Notes: generated from the letters alone by a model not told the origin. 64,000 nt of DNA from UBA4427 sp046351135 (GCA_046351135.1 JAXLZA010000005.1:62001-126000); one strand, 5' to 3'; positions 41,848-51,029 are shown, numbered from the stretch's first letter. Numbers and translations: made by a program.

Positions 41848-43220
41848 GTCCCCTCCCCGCCGAGCCCACTCCAGGCGAGCGCCGCCACGCAGGCGACGAT
41901 CAGGGCGAGGCTCGCCCAGGCCGCGGCGAGCATCCAGGTCCGGGGCCGCGCCGCGCCCACGATCGCCGGATTCCGTGCGAGCAGGATCAGCGCGAAGGCG
42001 TGCAGCGGGAGCAGGACGGCGTTCACGACCTGGCTCAAGTAGATGAGCGGCACCAGCGGCAGCCCCGGCAGCGCCACGACGCTGACCGCGGCGACGGTCA
42101 GGCCGATGAAGATCGCGTAGAAGAGCTGGAAATGCTTCGAATCGAGATCGAGGGAGGCGGGCGCACCGATCCCCTCGGCGATCGAGTACGCGGTCGCGAT
42201 CGGCACGATCGCGGCGGCGAGCAGCGACGCGCCGAGCAGCCCCGCCCCGAAGAGCGTCGTCGCGAAGGGCCCTGCGAGCGGGCGCAGGGCGACGGCCGCG
42301 TCCCTTGCATCCTCGATGTGGAGCCCCTCGCGGTGCAGCGTCGCCGCACACGCGACGGCGATCGCCATCCCGATCACGCCCGTCAGGACCGAGCCGATCA
42401 GGACGTCGACGCGCTCCCAGCGCAGGTCGGCGACGCTGATCTTCTTGTCGACCGCATAGGACTGGATGAACGCGAGACCCCAGGGCGCGAGCGTCGTCCC
42501 GAGCGTCGCCGCGACCGCGATCCAGCCTTTCGCGTCGATCGGCAGGCGGGGCACGAGGGAGCCCTGCACGACCTGCGACCAGTCCGGAGCCGCGAGGATC
42601 CCGTCGACGAGATAGAGCGCGAGGCTCGACGACACGACGAGCAGGATCCCCTCGATCCGGTGGAAGGAGCCGAGCACGACGATCGCCGAGATCAGCGCCC
42701 CGGCGACCGGCGCGCTGAGCCAGGTCGGTACCCCGATCAGCGACCCCGCCGCGGAGATCCCCGCATACTCCGCGCAGATCGTCCCGAAGTTCGCGAAGAG
42801 CAGCCCGATCACCGCCGCGTAGCCGAAGCCGCGCCCCCACCGCTCGCGGATCACCCCGACGAACCCCTTCCCCGTCGCCGCGCCGACGCGGACCGCGAGC
42901 AGATGGAAGAGGATGAGGAGCACCGTCGAGGCCGGGATGATCCAGAGCAGTCGGTAGCCGTGGTCGGTGCCGAGCAGCGAGTAGGTCGTGATGCCCGCCG
43001 GATCGTCGTCGGAGAGGCCGGCGAGGAGGCCGGGGCCGAGGACGGCCAGGAAGGCCGTGAAGGCGCCGAGGCCGGCGGTGCGCAGGCGGGTGAAGCGGCG
43101 GCTGATGCCGCGACGGACGTGGGCGACGGCGTGGAGCGGCGCGTTCGCGCGCTCGCGCTGGATGCGGGCGACCCGCTGGACCGCCGAGTGCAGCTCGCGC
43201 AGGGGACGGGGCGGGGTCAT
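41844..43220 (-). CDS. Nramp-family metal-ion transporter, atypical
   Basis: A 458-residue membrane protein with about 11 helices. The substrate-binding signature of helix 1, DPGN in classical Nramps, is D73-P-A-G76 (SDDDPAGITT), and the helix 6 motif, usually MPH, is A245-P-W247. These changes remove the metal-selecting Met and Asn, so it is unlikely to be a normal Mn/Fe transporter; Mg or another substrate is possible, as in Nramp-related magnesium transporters. The soluble N-terminus (about 45 basic residues) is long. It is followed by YaiI and preceded by a VOC gene, 27 bases upstream. Confidence 0.88.
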   Translation of the reverse strand: MTPPRPLRELHSAVQRVARIQRERANAPLHAVAHVRRGISRRFTRLRTAGLGAFTAFLAVLGPGLLAGLSDDDPAGITTYSLLGTDHGYRLLWIIPASTVLLILFHLLAVRVGAATGKGFVGVIRERWGRGFGYAAVIGLLFANFGTICAEYAGISAAGSLIGVPTWLSAPVAGALISAIVVLGSFHRIEGILLVVSSSLALYLVDGILAAPDWSQVVQGSLVPRLPIDAKGWIAVAATLGTTLAPWGLAFIQSYAVDKKISVADLRWERVDVLIGSVLTGVIGMAIAVACAATLHREGLHIEDARDAAVALRPLAGPFATTLFGAGLLGASLLAAAIVPIATAYSIAEGIGAPASLDLDSKHFQLFYAIFIGLTVAAVSVVALPGLPLVPLIYLSQVVNAVLLPLHAFALILLARNPAIVGAARPRTWMLAAAWASLALIVACVAALAWSGLGGEGT

Positions 43221-43247
43221 GCGGTCCTCGGTCGGAGGTCGGCCCGA

Positions 43248-43718
43248 CTAGACCGGGATCGGCGGCAGCTTCTCGCGCCACGCCATCGTGACGATCTCGA
43301 TCAGCTGGTCGTCGGGATCACGGATGTAGATCGCCTGGCCCCAGGCGCTCTCGGCCCCGCGGCTCTCGTAGTGGACCTTCCCGCCGTAGGCCTCGACCTC
43401 GGCGAGCAGCGCCGGGACGTTCTCGCAGGAGAGCGCGAGATGGGAGAGCCCGGGCTCGTTGAGCTTGCGCGCGCGATAGGCCTCGCGCGCCGCGGGCACG
43501 CCGAAATGCATCAGGTTGAGGACCATGTCGGGGCGCCAGAGGTAGGTCGCCGTCAGCTTGCAGGGCGACGGCACCATCAGGACCTTGCTCGCGAGCTCGT
43601 CGGGCGCCTGGAAGTCCCACCAGAACTTGAAGCCGAGCAGCCCCTCGTAGAAGCGCCGCGAGCGGGCGATGTCGGTGATGGTCTGGCCGAGATGATTGAA
43701 GAAGACGCGATGGGGCAT
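43248..43718 (-). CDS. VOC (glyoxalase/bleomycin-resistance) family protein
   Basis: A 156-residue protein with two beta-alpha-beta-beta-beta units. FFNHLGQTITDIARSRRFYEGLLG starts the first and LSHLALSCENVPALLAEVE the second; IYIRDPDDQLIEIV contains the final metal-ligand Glu. The family includes extradiol dioxygenases, epimerases and lyases that chelate a metal. It ends a run of catabolic-looking genes, 45 bases after the EthD gene, and likely shares their substrate. Confidence 0.85.
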   Translation of the reverse strand: MPHRVFFNHLGQTITDIARSRRFYEGLLGFKFWWDFQAPDELASKVLMVPSPCKLTATYLWRPDMVLNLMHFGVPAAREAYRARKLNEPGLSHLALSCENVPALLAEVEAYGGKVHYESRGAESAWGQAIYIRDPDDQLIEIVTMAWREKLPPIPV

Positions 43719-43763
43719 GGCGAGCGGGCTCCTCGAGTTCGCGCCCCACGTTACCGCGTCGGA

Positions 43764-44477
43764 TCACCCGACGACCACCACCGGCGGCCCGGCCATGATG
43801 AAATGGACGCCCCTCGGATCGAGCATGTAGGCGACGTCGGGGCCCACGTCGGTGACGTTGGCCTCGTCCTTCAACGACTCGACGAAGGCCGCGAGATCGG
43901 CGAACCACTGCTCGGTCACGCCGTCGAAGGGCGCGTCGGTCGCGATGCCGTGGTTCTGGTCGTAGGCGAGGATCGGGTCCCGAAGCCCGGGGATGCGCTG
44001 GAAGAGGCCGCCGTGATGGTCGCGCCAGTGGGCGTGGAACGGCGCCGCCTCGAGGGCCGGATGGCGCCGCAGGATGCAGAGCAGCTTCGCCTGCGCCCTC
44101 TCGCGCCCCGGCTCGTCGAGGATCGCGACCGGATCCCCGGTCACGACCGAGAGCGAGACCGGGTCGATCAGGCGCGCCCGATGGGCGGCGACGCGCTCGG
44201 CGAGCGCGCGGTCCGCGGCGAAGGCGGCGCGCTCGGCCTCGCTCGCGAACCAGCGCACGTCGACGGCGTCGAATCCCGCGTCGGCGACCTCGAAGGCGTG
44301 GCGATCCCGGCGGTAGTCGAGGGGCAGGCGCAGGTTCAGCTCGTAGCGCGAAAGATGCCGCCGGGCCGCCTCGCTCGCGGCGATCTCGGCCGCCAGCTCG
44401 TCGCGGTAGCGGCGGTGGAACTCGTCGCTCGCGAGCCCCTTCGCCCGCCGCACGAACTCGAAGACCTTGATGCCCAT
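43764..44477 (-). CDS. Tandem EthD-domain protein
   Basis: A 237-residue protein built of two EthD-like ferredoxin-fold units: VFEFVRRAKGLASDEFHRRYRDE at 5-27 and AKLLCILRRHPALEAAPFHAHW starting near 130, each with a C-terminal strand (VDVRWFASEAE and VTEQWFADLAAF). A fused pair can form the dimeric barrel in one chain, whereas the EthD protein at 22980 has a single unit. Its ATG overlaps the FAD oxidoreductase stop by one base (TGATG). The role is unknown; EthD proteins accompany oxidations of hydrophobic ring compounds. Confidence 0.82.
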   Translation of the reverse strand: MGIKVFEFVRRAKGLASDEFHRRYRDELAAEIAASEAARRHLSRYELNLRLPLDYRRDRHAFEVADAGFDAVDVRWFASEAERAAFAADRALAERVAAHRARLIDPVSLSVVTGDPVAILDEPGRERAQAKLLCILRRHPALEAAPFHAHWRDHHGGLFQRIPGLRDPILAYDQNHGIATDAPFDGVTEQWFADLAAFVESLKDEANVTDVGPDVAYMLDPRGVHFIMAGPPVVVVG

Positions 44478-45853
44478 CAGCCCCTCTCCCTTCCGGGATC
44501 ACCGCAGGCCGCATCGATGCCCGCGGCGACCTTCTCGCCGCAGCGGATGCTCCCCTCGACCCAGGGATGATTGAGATAGTCGCCGCAGAGATGGATTCCC
44601 CCGGCCCCCTGCCCCGCCCCGTCGGTCCGCGCGAGGAAGCCGCGCACCCGGGCGACGTGATCGGGGGAGTAGATCGGGATCGCGTGGGGCCAGCGCTCGA
44701 CGTGCAGCCCCCGCAGATGCCCCGCATAACGCGGGAAGAGCCGGGACCACTCGAGGGCCACGTCGTGGAAGATCGCCTCGTCGCTGCGATCCAGCCAATG
44801 GGCGCCGGTCTCGGCGTGGAGGCCCATCGTGAAGACGCAGTCCGTCGCGTCCCGGCAGCCCTTGCAGGCGTCGTTCGCACACTCGCTCACGATCACGCTC
44901 TCCCGGAACGGCACCCAGATCCCCTCGAAGTCCTCGGCCACCGCGAGCGGCACCCGGAACGCGACGTCGACCGTCGACGCATAGCGCGTCGACTCGAGCA
45001 GCGACCGCATCGGCGCCGAGCCCCCCTCGAGCATCCCCCGCGCGATCGGCGCCGGCACCGCCAGCACGACCCGATCGAAGCGCTCCCCGTCGACGTCGAC
45101 GCCCCCGGCTTGCTCGGCGCTCCCGGCGTTCCCGCCGCCGGCGCCGCCCGCGACCACCGCGGCCCGCACCGACCGGACGGCCCGCCCGAGCCGCACGTCG
45201 AGCCCCGCCGCGAGGGCCTCCGGCAGCGCGCTCATGAAGCCTCGGAAGCCCGTCGGCACGAAGCCGTCGCGCCCCACGAAAAGGGCCGCCAGGGCGTCGA
45301 AGGCCTTCATCGAGATCTCGCGGGCGCCGTGGAAATGGAACGTGCGGACGAAGGGATCGACGAGGTAGTCGGCGACCTCCTCCCCGAGGCGCTCGCAGAC
45401 GACGGTGTACGCGTCGCGACCCGAGTCCTCGTCGTCGCCGACCGAGAGATCGAAGAAGTCGAGGCTCTCCGTCCAGGCGCTCGCGCGCAGGAAGTACCGC
45501 AGCAGCTGCATGCGCGACGCGAACGAGACGCCCTCGTAGCGCAGGACGTCGAAGGCGCTCTTCGGCCCGAAGCTCGTCAGCTCCTCGTCGCGCAGGATCC
45601 CGCCCGCCCCCGACTCGAAGGCGAAGAGCGTCTCCGCGATCCCGAGCTCGCCGGCGAGGGCATGGAGCCGGTCGTAGTTCGCGAGCAGGAGGTTCGCCCC
45701 GACGTCGACCGGCAGCCCCGCCTTCACCACCGTCCGCATGCGCCCGCCGACGGCCGCGCCGGCCTCGAAGACGACGACCGCGTGGCCGCGCGCCGCGAGG
45801 CGGTGGGCGCAGGTCAGCCCCGAGATGCCGGCACCGACGACGGCGATCCGCAT
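44477..45853 (-). CDS. FAD-dependent amine oxidase/protoporphyrinogen oxidase-like protein with Cys-rich insertion
   Basis: A 458-residue flavoprotein. The Rossmann start is VVGAGISGLTCAHRLAARGH with a GGRMRT second FAD contact, and the C-terminus has the expected HLCGDYLNHPWVEGS FAD motif. Two insertions are odd: an Ala/Gly-rich loop at 234-250 and a Cys cluster at Cys325, Cys330, Cys333 and Cys339 (C-x4-C-x2-C-x5-C), which may bind a metal or Fe-S cluster. It begins one base after the stop of another FAD oxidoreductase, so the pair may act in sequence on the same substrate. Desaturation or oxidation of an isoprenoid or amine is plausible. Confidence 0.85.
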   Translation of the reverse strand: MRIAVVGAGISGLTCAHRLAARGHAVVVFEAGAAVGGRMRTVVKAGLPVDVGANLLLANYDRLHALAGELGIAETLFAFESGAGGILRDEELTSFGPKSAFDVLRYEGVSFASRMQLLRYFLRASAWTESLDFFDLSVGDDEDSGRDAYTVVCERLGEEVADYLVDPFVRTFHFHGAREISMKAFDALAALFVGRDGFVPTGFRGFMSALPEALAAGLDVRLGRAVRSVRAAVVAGGAGGGNAGSAEQAGGVDVDGERFDRVVLAVPAPIARGMLEGGSAPMRSLLESTRYASTVDVAFRVPLAVAEDFEGIWVPFRESVIVSECANDACKGCRDATDCVFTMGLHAETGAHWLDRSDEAIFHDVALEWSRLFPRYAGHLRGLHVERWPHAIPIYSPDHVARVRGFLARTDGAGQGAGGIHLCGDYLNHPWVEGSIRCGEKVAAGIDAACGDPGRERG

Positions 45854-45854
45854 C

Positions 45855-47399
45855 TCAGTCCTCTCCCGCGAGCAGGCGGTGGGCGAGGCGACGACCGCTG
45901 CCGACGGTGCCCCCGACGCTGGGCCAGCCGGCGGTCGCGTTGCAGAGCCAGAGATTGTCGAGGGGTGTCTTCGTCGGGCGGCGCTCGGCGTGGACCTGTC
46001 CCGGCACCAGCGCGGCCCCGTACGAATTGCCGAAGGGTGCGCGCACGAAGCGCTCGTTCGTCGCCGGGGTCCCGATCGCGAAGACGTCGACGTGATCGCG
46101 CAGACCGGGGACGAAGCGCGCCTCGAGGACGTCGTAGAGATGCTCGCGCAGCTTCTTCTTCTCGCGGTTGTAGGCGCGGGGGTCGCGGTCGCGGAGCTCT
46201 CGCCACCAGGCGTGGGGCGCATGCGTCGCGATCTCGAGGATCTGGGCGCCGGGCGGCGCGAGGCCGGGCTCCGCGGCGTGCAGCGTCGGCGTCGACAGGA
46301 AGAGCCAGGGCGACGACAGGTCGCCCGCGTCCTGGGCGCGGTAGATCGCGTCGAGATCGTCGTTCGGGTAGGACCAGACGTTGAAGGAGCCGAAGCCGAA
46401 GTCGCGGAGGTCGAGGCCGCGGAGGCCGAGATAGAGCGTGACCCCGGAGTGGGAGTAGGCGTAGTGGGCGTGCTCCTCGACGAACTCGCGCGGGAAGCGG
46501 GACGCGCCGACCAGCTCGATGGTCGCGTGGGGATCCATGTTCGAGATCACGCGCTCCGCCCGGTAGCGGCCGCCGGTCGCCGTGTGGATGGTGGCGACGC
46601 GATTTCCCTCGACCTCGATCCGGTCGACCGCCTCGCCGAGCAGCACGTCGCAGCCCGGCTGCTTCCGGATGGACTCGACGATCGCGTCGACCATCCCCGC
46701 GTAGTGGCGGCGCGGATAGTAGGCGCCCTCGCCGTAGGCGACGACGAGGGTCGCGTGGAGCAGGAGCGAGACCTCCGAGGGCGGCAGCAGATAGTCGCCA
46801 CACTGCCCCGCCAGCACCGCCCGGACCCGCATCGACAGCCCGAGCCGGTCGAAGAGCCCGGCGAGCGTCGCGCCTCGCCAGCGCAGGAGACGCGGGAAGC
46901 GGAACGGCGCCGTCAGCCAGTCCGTCCACGCGGTCTTCTCCGGAATCGCGTCGAGCTCGCGGACGATCTCGGCGATCGCGTCGAAGTAGCGATCGAGACC
47001 GACGGTCTCCGCGGGGAACGAGGCCTTCATGCGGGCGCGGAAATTCTCCCAGCCCTTCGGGATCCGGTAGCGCGCTCCGCCGGGCGCGCCGTCGCCGATG
47101 ACGACGTGGTCGAAGCCGTCGGGATCGAGCTCGACGAACGGAACCGCATCGAGCAGCCCGAGCTCCTCGAGCAGGCCGTGGATCTGCCCGCCCGGACCGC
47201 AGCCGAAGACGTAGTGGACCTGGGCACAGAAGCGATAGTCGCCGAGGGCGAAGGTATGGGCGTAGCCGCCCGGCGCGTCGTGGGCCTCGAGGACGACCAC
47301 CCGCCGCCCGGCCCGGGCGAGCAGCGCCGCTGCGCTGAGCCCCGCCATGCCGGAGCCGATCACGAGGTCGTCGAATTGCCGAAGGGCGCCCTCGCTCAC
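45855..47399 (-). CDS. Phytoene desaturase/carotenoid isomerase-like FAD oxidoreductase
   Basis: A 514-residue flavoprotein of the CrtI/CrtISO group. VIGSGMAGLSAAALLARAGR and VLEAHDAPGGYAHTF bind FAD; the C-terminal NATAGWPSVGGTVGSG closes the site. The family includes carotenoid desaturases, isomerases and retinol saturase; no carotenoid synthesis gene is near, so a different polyprenoid or lipid substrate is likely. It starts with GTG at 47399, 7 bases past the cupin stop, and a downstream FAD gene begins one base after its stop. Confidence 0.86.
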   Translation of the reverse strand: MSEGALRQFDDLVIGSGMAGLSAAALLARAGRRVVVLEAHDAPGGYAHTFALGDYRFCAQVHYVFGCGPGGQIHGLLEELGLLDAVPFVELDPDGFDHVVIGDGAPGGARYRIPKGWENFRARMKASFPAETVGLDRYFDAIAEIVRELDAIPEKTAWTDWLTAPFRFPRLLRWRGATLAGLFDRLGLSMRVRAVLAGQCGDYLLPPSEVSLLLHATLVVAYGEGAYYPRRHYAGMVDAIVESIRKQPGCDVLLGEAVDRIEVEGNRVATIHTATGGRYRAERVISNMDPHATIELVGASRFPREFVEEHAHYAYSHSGVTLYLGLRGLDLRDFGFGSFNVWSYPNDDLDAIYRAQDAGDLSSPWLFLSTPTLHAAEPGLAPPGAQILEIATHAPHAWWRELRDRDPRAYNREKKKLREHLYDVLEARFVPGLRDHVDVFAIGTPATNERFVRAPFGNSYGAALVPGQVHAERRPTKTPLDNLWLCNATAGWPSVGGTVGSGRRLAHRLLAGED

Positions 47400-47406
47400 G
47401 TCGACC

Positions 47407-47838
47407 TCACTCGTCCCAGCGCCCGAGCGGCGGCGGATCCCGGTCGGGATCGTGCTGACCGTAGGGCCCGAGGCTGAAATAGTAGAACTCGCAGCCCTCG
47501 GGCCCCGCGCCCTCGGGCCCGTAGGCGAACCCGCCCCGGACCCAGCGGACCTCGCCCGCGCGCACGCTCGGCTCGCCCTCGATCGTGAGCTCGCCGCGCA
47601 GGACGAGGTAGAGGCTGTCGGAGCGGTGCCAGTGGCCGGGGGCGCGGTGGTTCGGGGGCAGCCGGAGCAGCATGCAGTTCTTGCCGAGCGCCGGGTCGAC
47701 GATCCACTTGAAGCGGACGCCGAGATCGCGGCCGCTGGCGTCGAGGAAGACCTCCCAGGGCAGCGACGCGACGTCGACGGGGCGACGCTCGGGGAGCAGC
47801 GCCGACCAGTCGACCGTTCCGGGCTTGCGCAGATCCAT
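47407..47838 (-). CDS. Cupin-domain protein
   Basis: A 143-residue cupin. PGHWHRSDSLYLVLRGEL contains the metal-ligand pair His69 and His71 and the GEL turn; EVRWVRGGFAYGPEG forms the second motif. The preceding 50 residues look like a ChrR/2-cupin-type arm (SLPWEVFLDASGRDLGVRFKW). It could be a dioxygenase or a ligand binder. It lies between the MBL hydrolase and the FAD desaturase-like gene on the same strand. Confidence 0.82.
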   Translation of the reverse strand: MDLRKPGTVDWSALLPERRPVDVASLPWEVFLDASGRDLGVRFKWIVDPALGKNCMLLRLPPNHRAPGHWHRSDSLYLVLRGELTIEGEPSVRAGEVRWVRGGFAYGPEGAGPEGCEFYYFSLGPYGQHDPDRDPPPLGRWDE

Positions 47839-47914
47839 CGGCCTCGGCTCCTCGGCGACCGCAGTCGCACGTCCCGTCCGACCGCCGCCCGGCGCCGGTC
47901 GCTCGCGGCCCCGC

Positions 47915-48895
47915 TCAGCGGCGGGTGTAGTCGCTCATTCCCTGGAGCAGGCGCAGTGTATCGGCCTCCGCCTGCGGTGCACCGAATTCCCGGTAGAGCG
48001 TGTCGACGTTGACGACGATCCGCTCGGGACCGCTCCAGTCCGCGAACTCGCCGAGGGGGATGTCGCGGGCCGCGGCGAGCGCGTCCTGGCCGGCGTCGAA
48101 CCGCGCCCTCGCCTCGCCGGTCAGCCAGACGAAGTAGGCGCGGATCGCCTCGACGCCCCGGCGATCCGTGATCGGCCCGTGGCCCGGGACGACGAGCTCG
48201 GGGTCGAGGGCGAGGATGCGGTCGCAGGCGGCGATCCAGCGCGCGATCGGCCCCTCCCAGGCGATCGGCGTCCCCTCGCAGAAGACGATGTCCCCGGTGA
48301 AGACGCAGCGCGCGTCGGGGACGTGGACGATCACGTCGCCGCGCGTGTGCGCGGGACCGACCTCGTAGAGCTCGACGGCCCGGTCGCCGACGCGCAGCGA
48401 GAGCGACTTCTCGAAGGTCCGCGTCGGGAGCGTCGTCTCGCCGACGTCGTCGAAGGCGAAGGGCCCGAAGGCGCGCTTCACGAAGCGGCCGAGGGCCGAG
48501 TCCTGGCTCCCGAGCCCGGCCGAGAGCCCCGCGAGCACCGCCGCCGGCAGATGGGCCATCTCCGCCGCGGTCGCCTGCGACGCGATGATCTCGGCCCCCT
48601 CGACCAGCGCGTTGCCGAAGCAGTGGTCCCCGTTCGCGTGGGTGTTGACGAGCTGGCCGATGCGGCGCGTCGCCCTCGGCTCGACCCGCCGCATCGACGC
48701 CAGCATCTCGCCCGTCAGTCGCAGGTCGAAGAGCGTGTCGACGAGGAGCGACTCCTCCCCGTCGACGACCAGGCCGGCGTTGCTCCAGCCCCAGGAGCCG
48801 TCGGGCTGGAGATAGGCGTGGAGGCCCGGGCCGAGCGCCTGAACGCCCTTCTCGAAGCGGAAGCGCGGCAGCCCGAGCGCCGCCCAGCGCCCCAC
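47915..48895 (-). CDS. MBL-fold hydrolase, HxNGDH subgroup
   Basis: A 326-residue metallo-beta-lactamase-fold protein. The metal motif is THANGDHCFGN (His86, Asn88, Asp90, His91): Asn replaces the second His, a form common in this subgroup; further ligands are in GPAHTRGDV and VVPGHGPITD. It could hydrolyse an ester, lactone or thioester. It begins with GTG two bases after the SnoaL-CMD gene stop, so it is tightly coupled to that fusion protein. Confidence 0.85.
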   Translation of the reverse strand: MGRWAALGLPRFRFEKGVQALGPGLHAYLQPDGSWGWSNAGLVVDGEESLLVDTLFDLRLTGEMLASMRRVEPRATRRIGQLVNTHANGDHCFGNALVEGAEIIASQATAAEMAHLPAAVLAGLSAGLGSQDSALGRFVKRAFGPFAFDDVGETTLPTRTFEKSLSLRVGDRAVELYEVGPAHTRGDVIVHVPDARCVFTGDIVFCEGTPIAWEGPIARWIAACDRILALDPELVVPGHGPITDRRGVEAIRAYFVWLTGEARARFDAGQDALAAARDIPLGEFADWSGPERIVVNVDTLYREFGAPQAEADTLRLLQGMSDYTRR

Positions 48896-48897
48896 CC

Positions 48898-49896
48898 CTA
48901 GACCCCGGCCTCGCGGAACGCCTCACCGGCGAGGCGCATCGCCTGCACCATCTTCGGCGTCCCCACGTAGGGCAGGATCTGCACGAAGAGCTCGGCGATG
49001 TCGTCGGGCGCATGGCCGAGGTTGAGGGCGCCGCGGACGTGCATCTTGAGCTCGTCCGTGCAGCCGAGGGTCGCGAGCACGACGAGCGTGAAGAGGCTCC
49101 GCTGCTTGACGTCGAAGACGCCGCCGCGGGCCCAGGAGTCCGCATAGCAGTGCTCGACCGCGAGCCGCGCGAAGGCCTCGCCCGCCGGCGTCTTGACCGG
49201 GACGCCGCCGCCGTGGTTGCGCCAGGCGGGCGTGAAGACCTGGTCGAGGATCGACTCGGCCTTCTCGGTCCGGCTGCGGAGATCGTCCGCAGCCGACGAC
49301 GCGGAGGCGTCGGCCGGAGCGGCCGATGCCGCGTGGCCGGCCGGGCGCGCCCCGGCCTTCGCCCCGGGCTTCAGGTCCGGCCGCGCCGGCGAGACGTGCC
49401 CGCCCTCGACGGCCTGCATGTGGGCCGTCAGCCGGGCGGCGGCCTCCTCGAAGCTGCGCTCCTCGAGGGTGAAGCGATCGAAGCGCCAGCCGGCCTTCGT
49501 GCGGACGGCGTGGCCGCGATAGATGCCGCCCATGGCGATGTGGAGGACCTGCATCAGCGTCTCGGTCGTCGCCTCGTCGCCGTCGAGCTCGATGCGGTGG
49601 TTCGTCATGAAGTGGAGCACGCCGGGGAAGGGCTCGAGCGCCTTCTCGAACCAGGCGCGGATCGTCGGCAGGCCCTTCACGACCGAGTCGCCCTCGACGT
49701 ACTGGTCGACGCTGCCGAAGTCGACGGTCGCGTCGGCGGTGAAGACCTCGCCGAGCAGCTCGAGCTTGCCGCTGTCGATGGCGTGGGCGTAGCGGTGGAG
49801 CAGCTCGGTGATCTCGATGCGGTCGGCGGCCTCGGCGAGGCGCCGCTCGTGGCCGCGCTCGTCTTCGTGCTTCTTGGAATGGTCGTGGCTTCCCAT
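48898..49896 (-). CDS. SnoaL-CMD fusion protein
   Basis: A 332-residue two-domain protein. A His-rich start (residues 3-17: SHDHSKKHEDERGHE) leads to a SnoaL/NTF2 domain at about 20-160 (ITELLHRYAHAIDSGKLE and MTNHRIELDGDEATTET). An Ala/Pro/Ser linker (167-205) joins it to a carboxymuconolactone decarboxylase domain at 215-330 with LGCTDELKMHVRGALNLG and AELFVQILPYVG. SnoaL and CMD genes lie next to each other at 23383-24440, so the fusion supports a joint role: cyclisation or dehydration followed by lactone decarboxylation or ring opening. This CMD has no CxxC pair, unlike the separate one. Confidence 0.88.
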   Translation of the reverse strand: MGSHDHSKKHEDERGHERRLAEAADRIEITELLHRYAHAIDSGKLELLGEVFTADATVDFGSVDQYVEGDSVVKGLPTIRAWFEKALEPFPGVLHFMTNHRIELDGDEATTETLMQVLHIAMGGIYRGHAVRTKAGWRFDRFTLEERSFEEAAARLTAHMQAVEGGHVSPARPDLKPGAKAGARPAGHAASAAPADASASSAADDLRSRTEKAESILDQVFTPAWRNHGGGVPVKTPAGEAFARLAVEHCYADSWARGGVFDVKQRSLFTLVVLATLGCTDELKMHVRGALNLGHAPDDIAELFVQILPYVGTPKMVQAMRLAGEAFREAGV

Positions 49897-49944
49897 GGTC
49901 GCTCCTCCGGTCCTGATCTCGCTCGAGCTCCGCTTCTCGGCGCG

Positions 49945-50409
49945 TCAGCGCGGGATGACGTAGCCCTCGGGCAACGAGCCCTGCATGACCGTCATGCGCA
50001 TCTCACGCTCGACGATGCGCCAGCCCTCGGGCGTCTTGCGGACGCGATCGACGTAGAGGCCCGAGTTCGTGAGCACGACCTGGTCCTTGCCCATCTCGCC
50101 GCGGGCCATCGGGGCGACGAAATAGCAGGTCGTCTTCGCGGACGTCCGCCCGGCGTCGAACTCGATCTCGAGGTTCGTGACGGCGTGGATGTTGGTCGGC
50201 CAGGGCGCGAGCGCGCGGTCGAGCCAGGCCATGACCTCGCGGGCCGGCCCCTGGATCCCGCCCGAGGAGCGGTAGTCGCAGACCGCATCCGCCGCGTAGA
50301 CCTGGTCGAGGAGGTGCCACTGGCGGAAGTCGACCATGCGCGCGTAGCGGTAGAGCAGCTGCTGGATGGCGAGGCGGTCGGCGAGCTCTTCGAGGGTCGG
50401 GTCGGACAT
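49945..50409 (-). CDS. SnoaL-like (NTF2-fold) protein
   Basis: A 154-residue SnoaL_4-type protein. RLAIQQLLYRYARMVDFRQW and VYAADAVCDYRSSGGIQGPA are the family's opening helices and strand; NIHAVTNLEIEFDAGRTSAKTT and GWRIVEREMRMTVMQG close the barrel. The His/Asp pattern resembles scytalone-dehydratase-like active sites, though no reaction can be assigned. It lies 48 bases before the SnoaL-CMD fusion gene, giving three SnoaL domains in two modules. Confidence 0.85.
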   Translation of the reverse strand: MSDPTLEELADRLAIQQLLYRYARMVDFRQWHLLDQVYAADAVCDYRSSGGIQGPAREVMAWLDRALAPWPTNIHAVTNLEIEFDAGRTSAKTTCYFVAPMARGEMGKDQVVLTNSGLYVDRVRKTPEGWRIVEREMRMTVMQGSLPEGYVIPR

Positions 50410-50444
50410 GGTCGCTCGGTCTCCGTTCGGGTCGTTCGTCGCGT

Positions 50445-51029
50445 TCAGTCGAGGCGGACCTGCAGCTCGATCTGCTGCCCGGCGAGCAGGAAGCCCGTCG
50501 AGACGATGTCGGTCCGCACGAAGCCCTGGATGACGCGGGGATCGACCGAGCCCTTCTCGCCCGGCCGATACGGCCCCGCGATCGCGACGCGCCCTTCGAA
50601 CGCCGGCGTCTTGCGGACCCGTTCGAGCGCCTCCGCCAGCGACGCCTCGCTCATCGACACGCCGAAATGGGTCATGCCCTGGGGATAGCGGCGGAAGCAC
50701 GCCTCGTACTCCGCATGGCGCTCGCGCAGCGCCGCGTCGGACTCGATCTGGCGGCGCAGCGCCTGCTCGAGCTTCCACTGCGCGGGCTCGACCTCGGAGC
50801 AGTACATCACGTTGTCGATCAGGTCGGTGCTCGCGGGATCGACGAAGATGATGAGATAGGGCCCGGCCGCCGCCCCCAGATCCGCCGGCCCCTCTTCCTC
50901 CTGCGGATCGAGGACGCGACAGCCGATCGCGCGGAAGAGATCCCGCGCGAGGGCGCGCTCGCCCGGGGCGTAGAACATCTCCGTATGGTTCAGGAGTCGA
51001 GACGAAGGCGTGATGGCGACGCGACCCAT
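50445..51029 (-). CDS. VOC-like protein of unknown function
   Basis: A 194-residue protein. RLLNHTEMFYAPGERALARDLFRAIGCRVLD has the strand-helix pattern of a VOC half-domain, and MTHFGVSMSEASLAEALERV starts the second. The family's usual metal ligands are not all evident, so it may be a non-catalytic or divergent member. It lies between the SDR and the SnoaL gene on the same strand with short gaps. Function unknown. Confidence 0.7.
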   Translation of the reverse strand: MGRVAITPSSRLLNHTEMFYAPGERALARDLFRAIGCRVLDPQEEEGPADLGAAAGPYLIIFVDPASTDLIDNVMYCSEVEPAQWKLEQALRRQIESDAALRERHAEYEACFRRYPQGMTHFGVSMSEASLAEALERVRKTPAFEGRVAIAGPYRPGEKGSVDPRVIQGFVRTDIVSTGFLLAGQQIELQVRLD

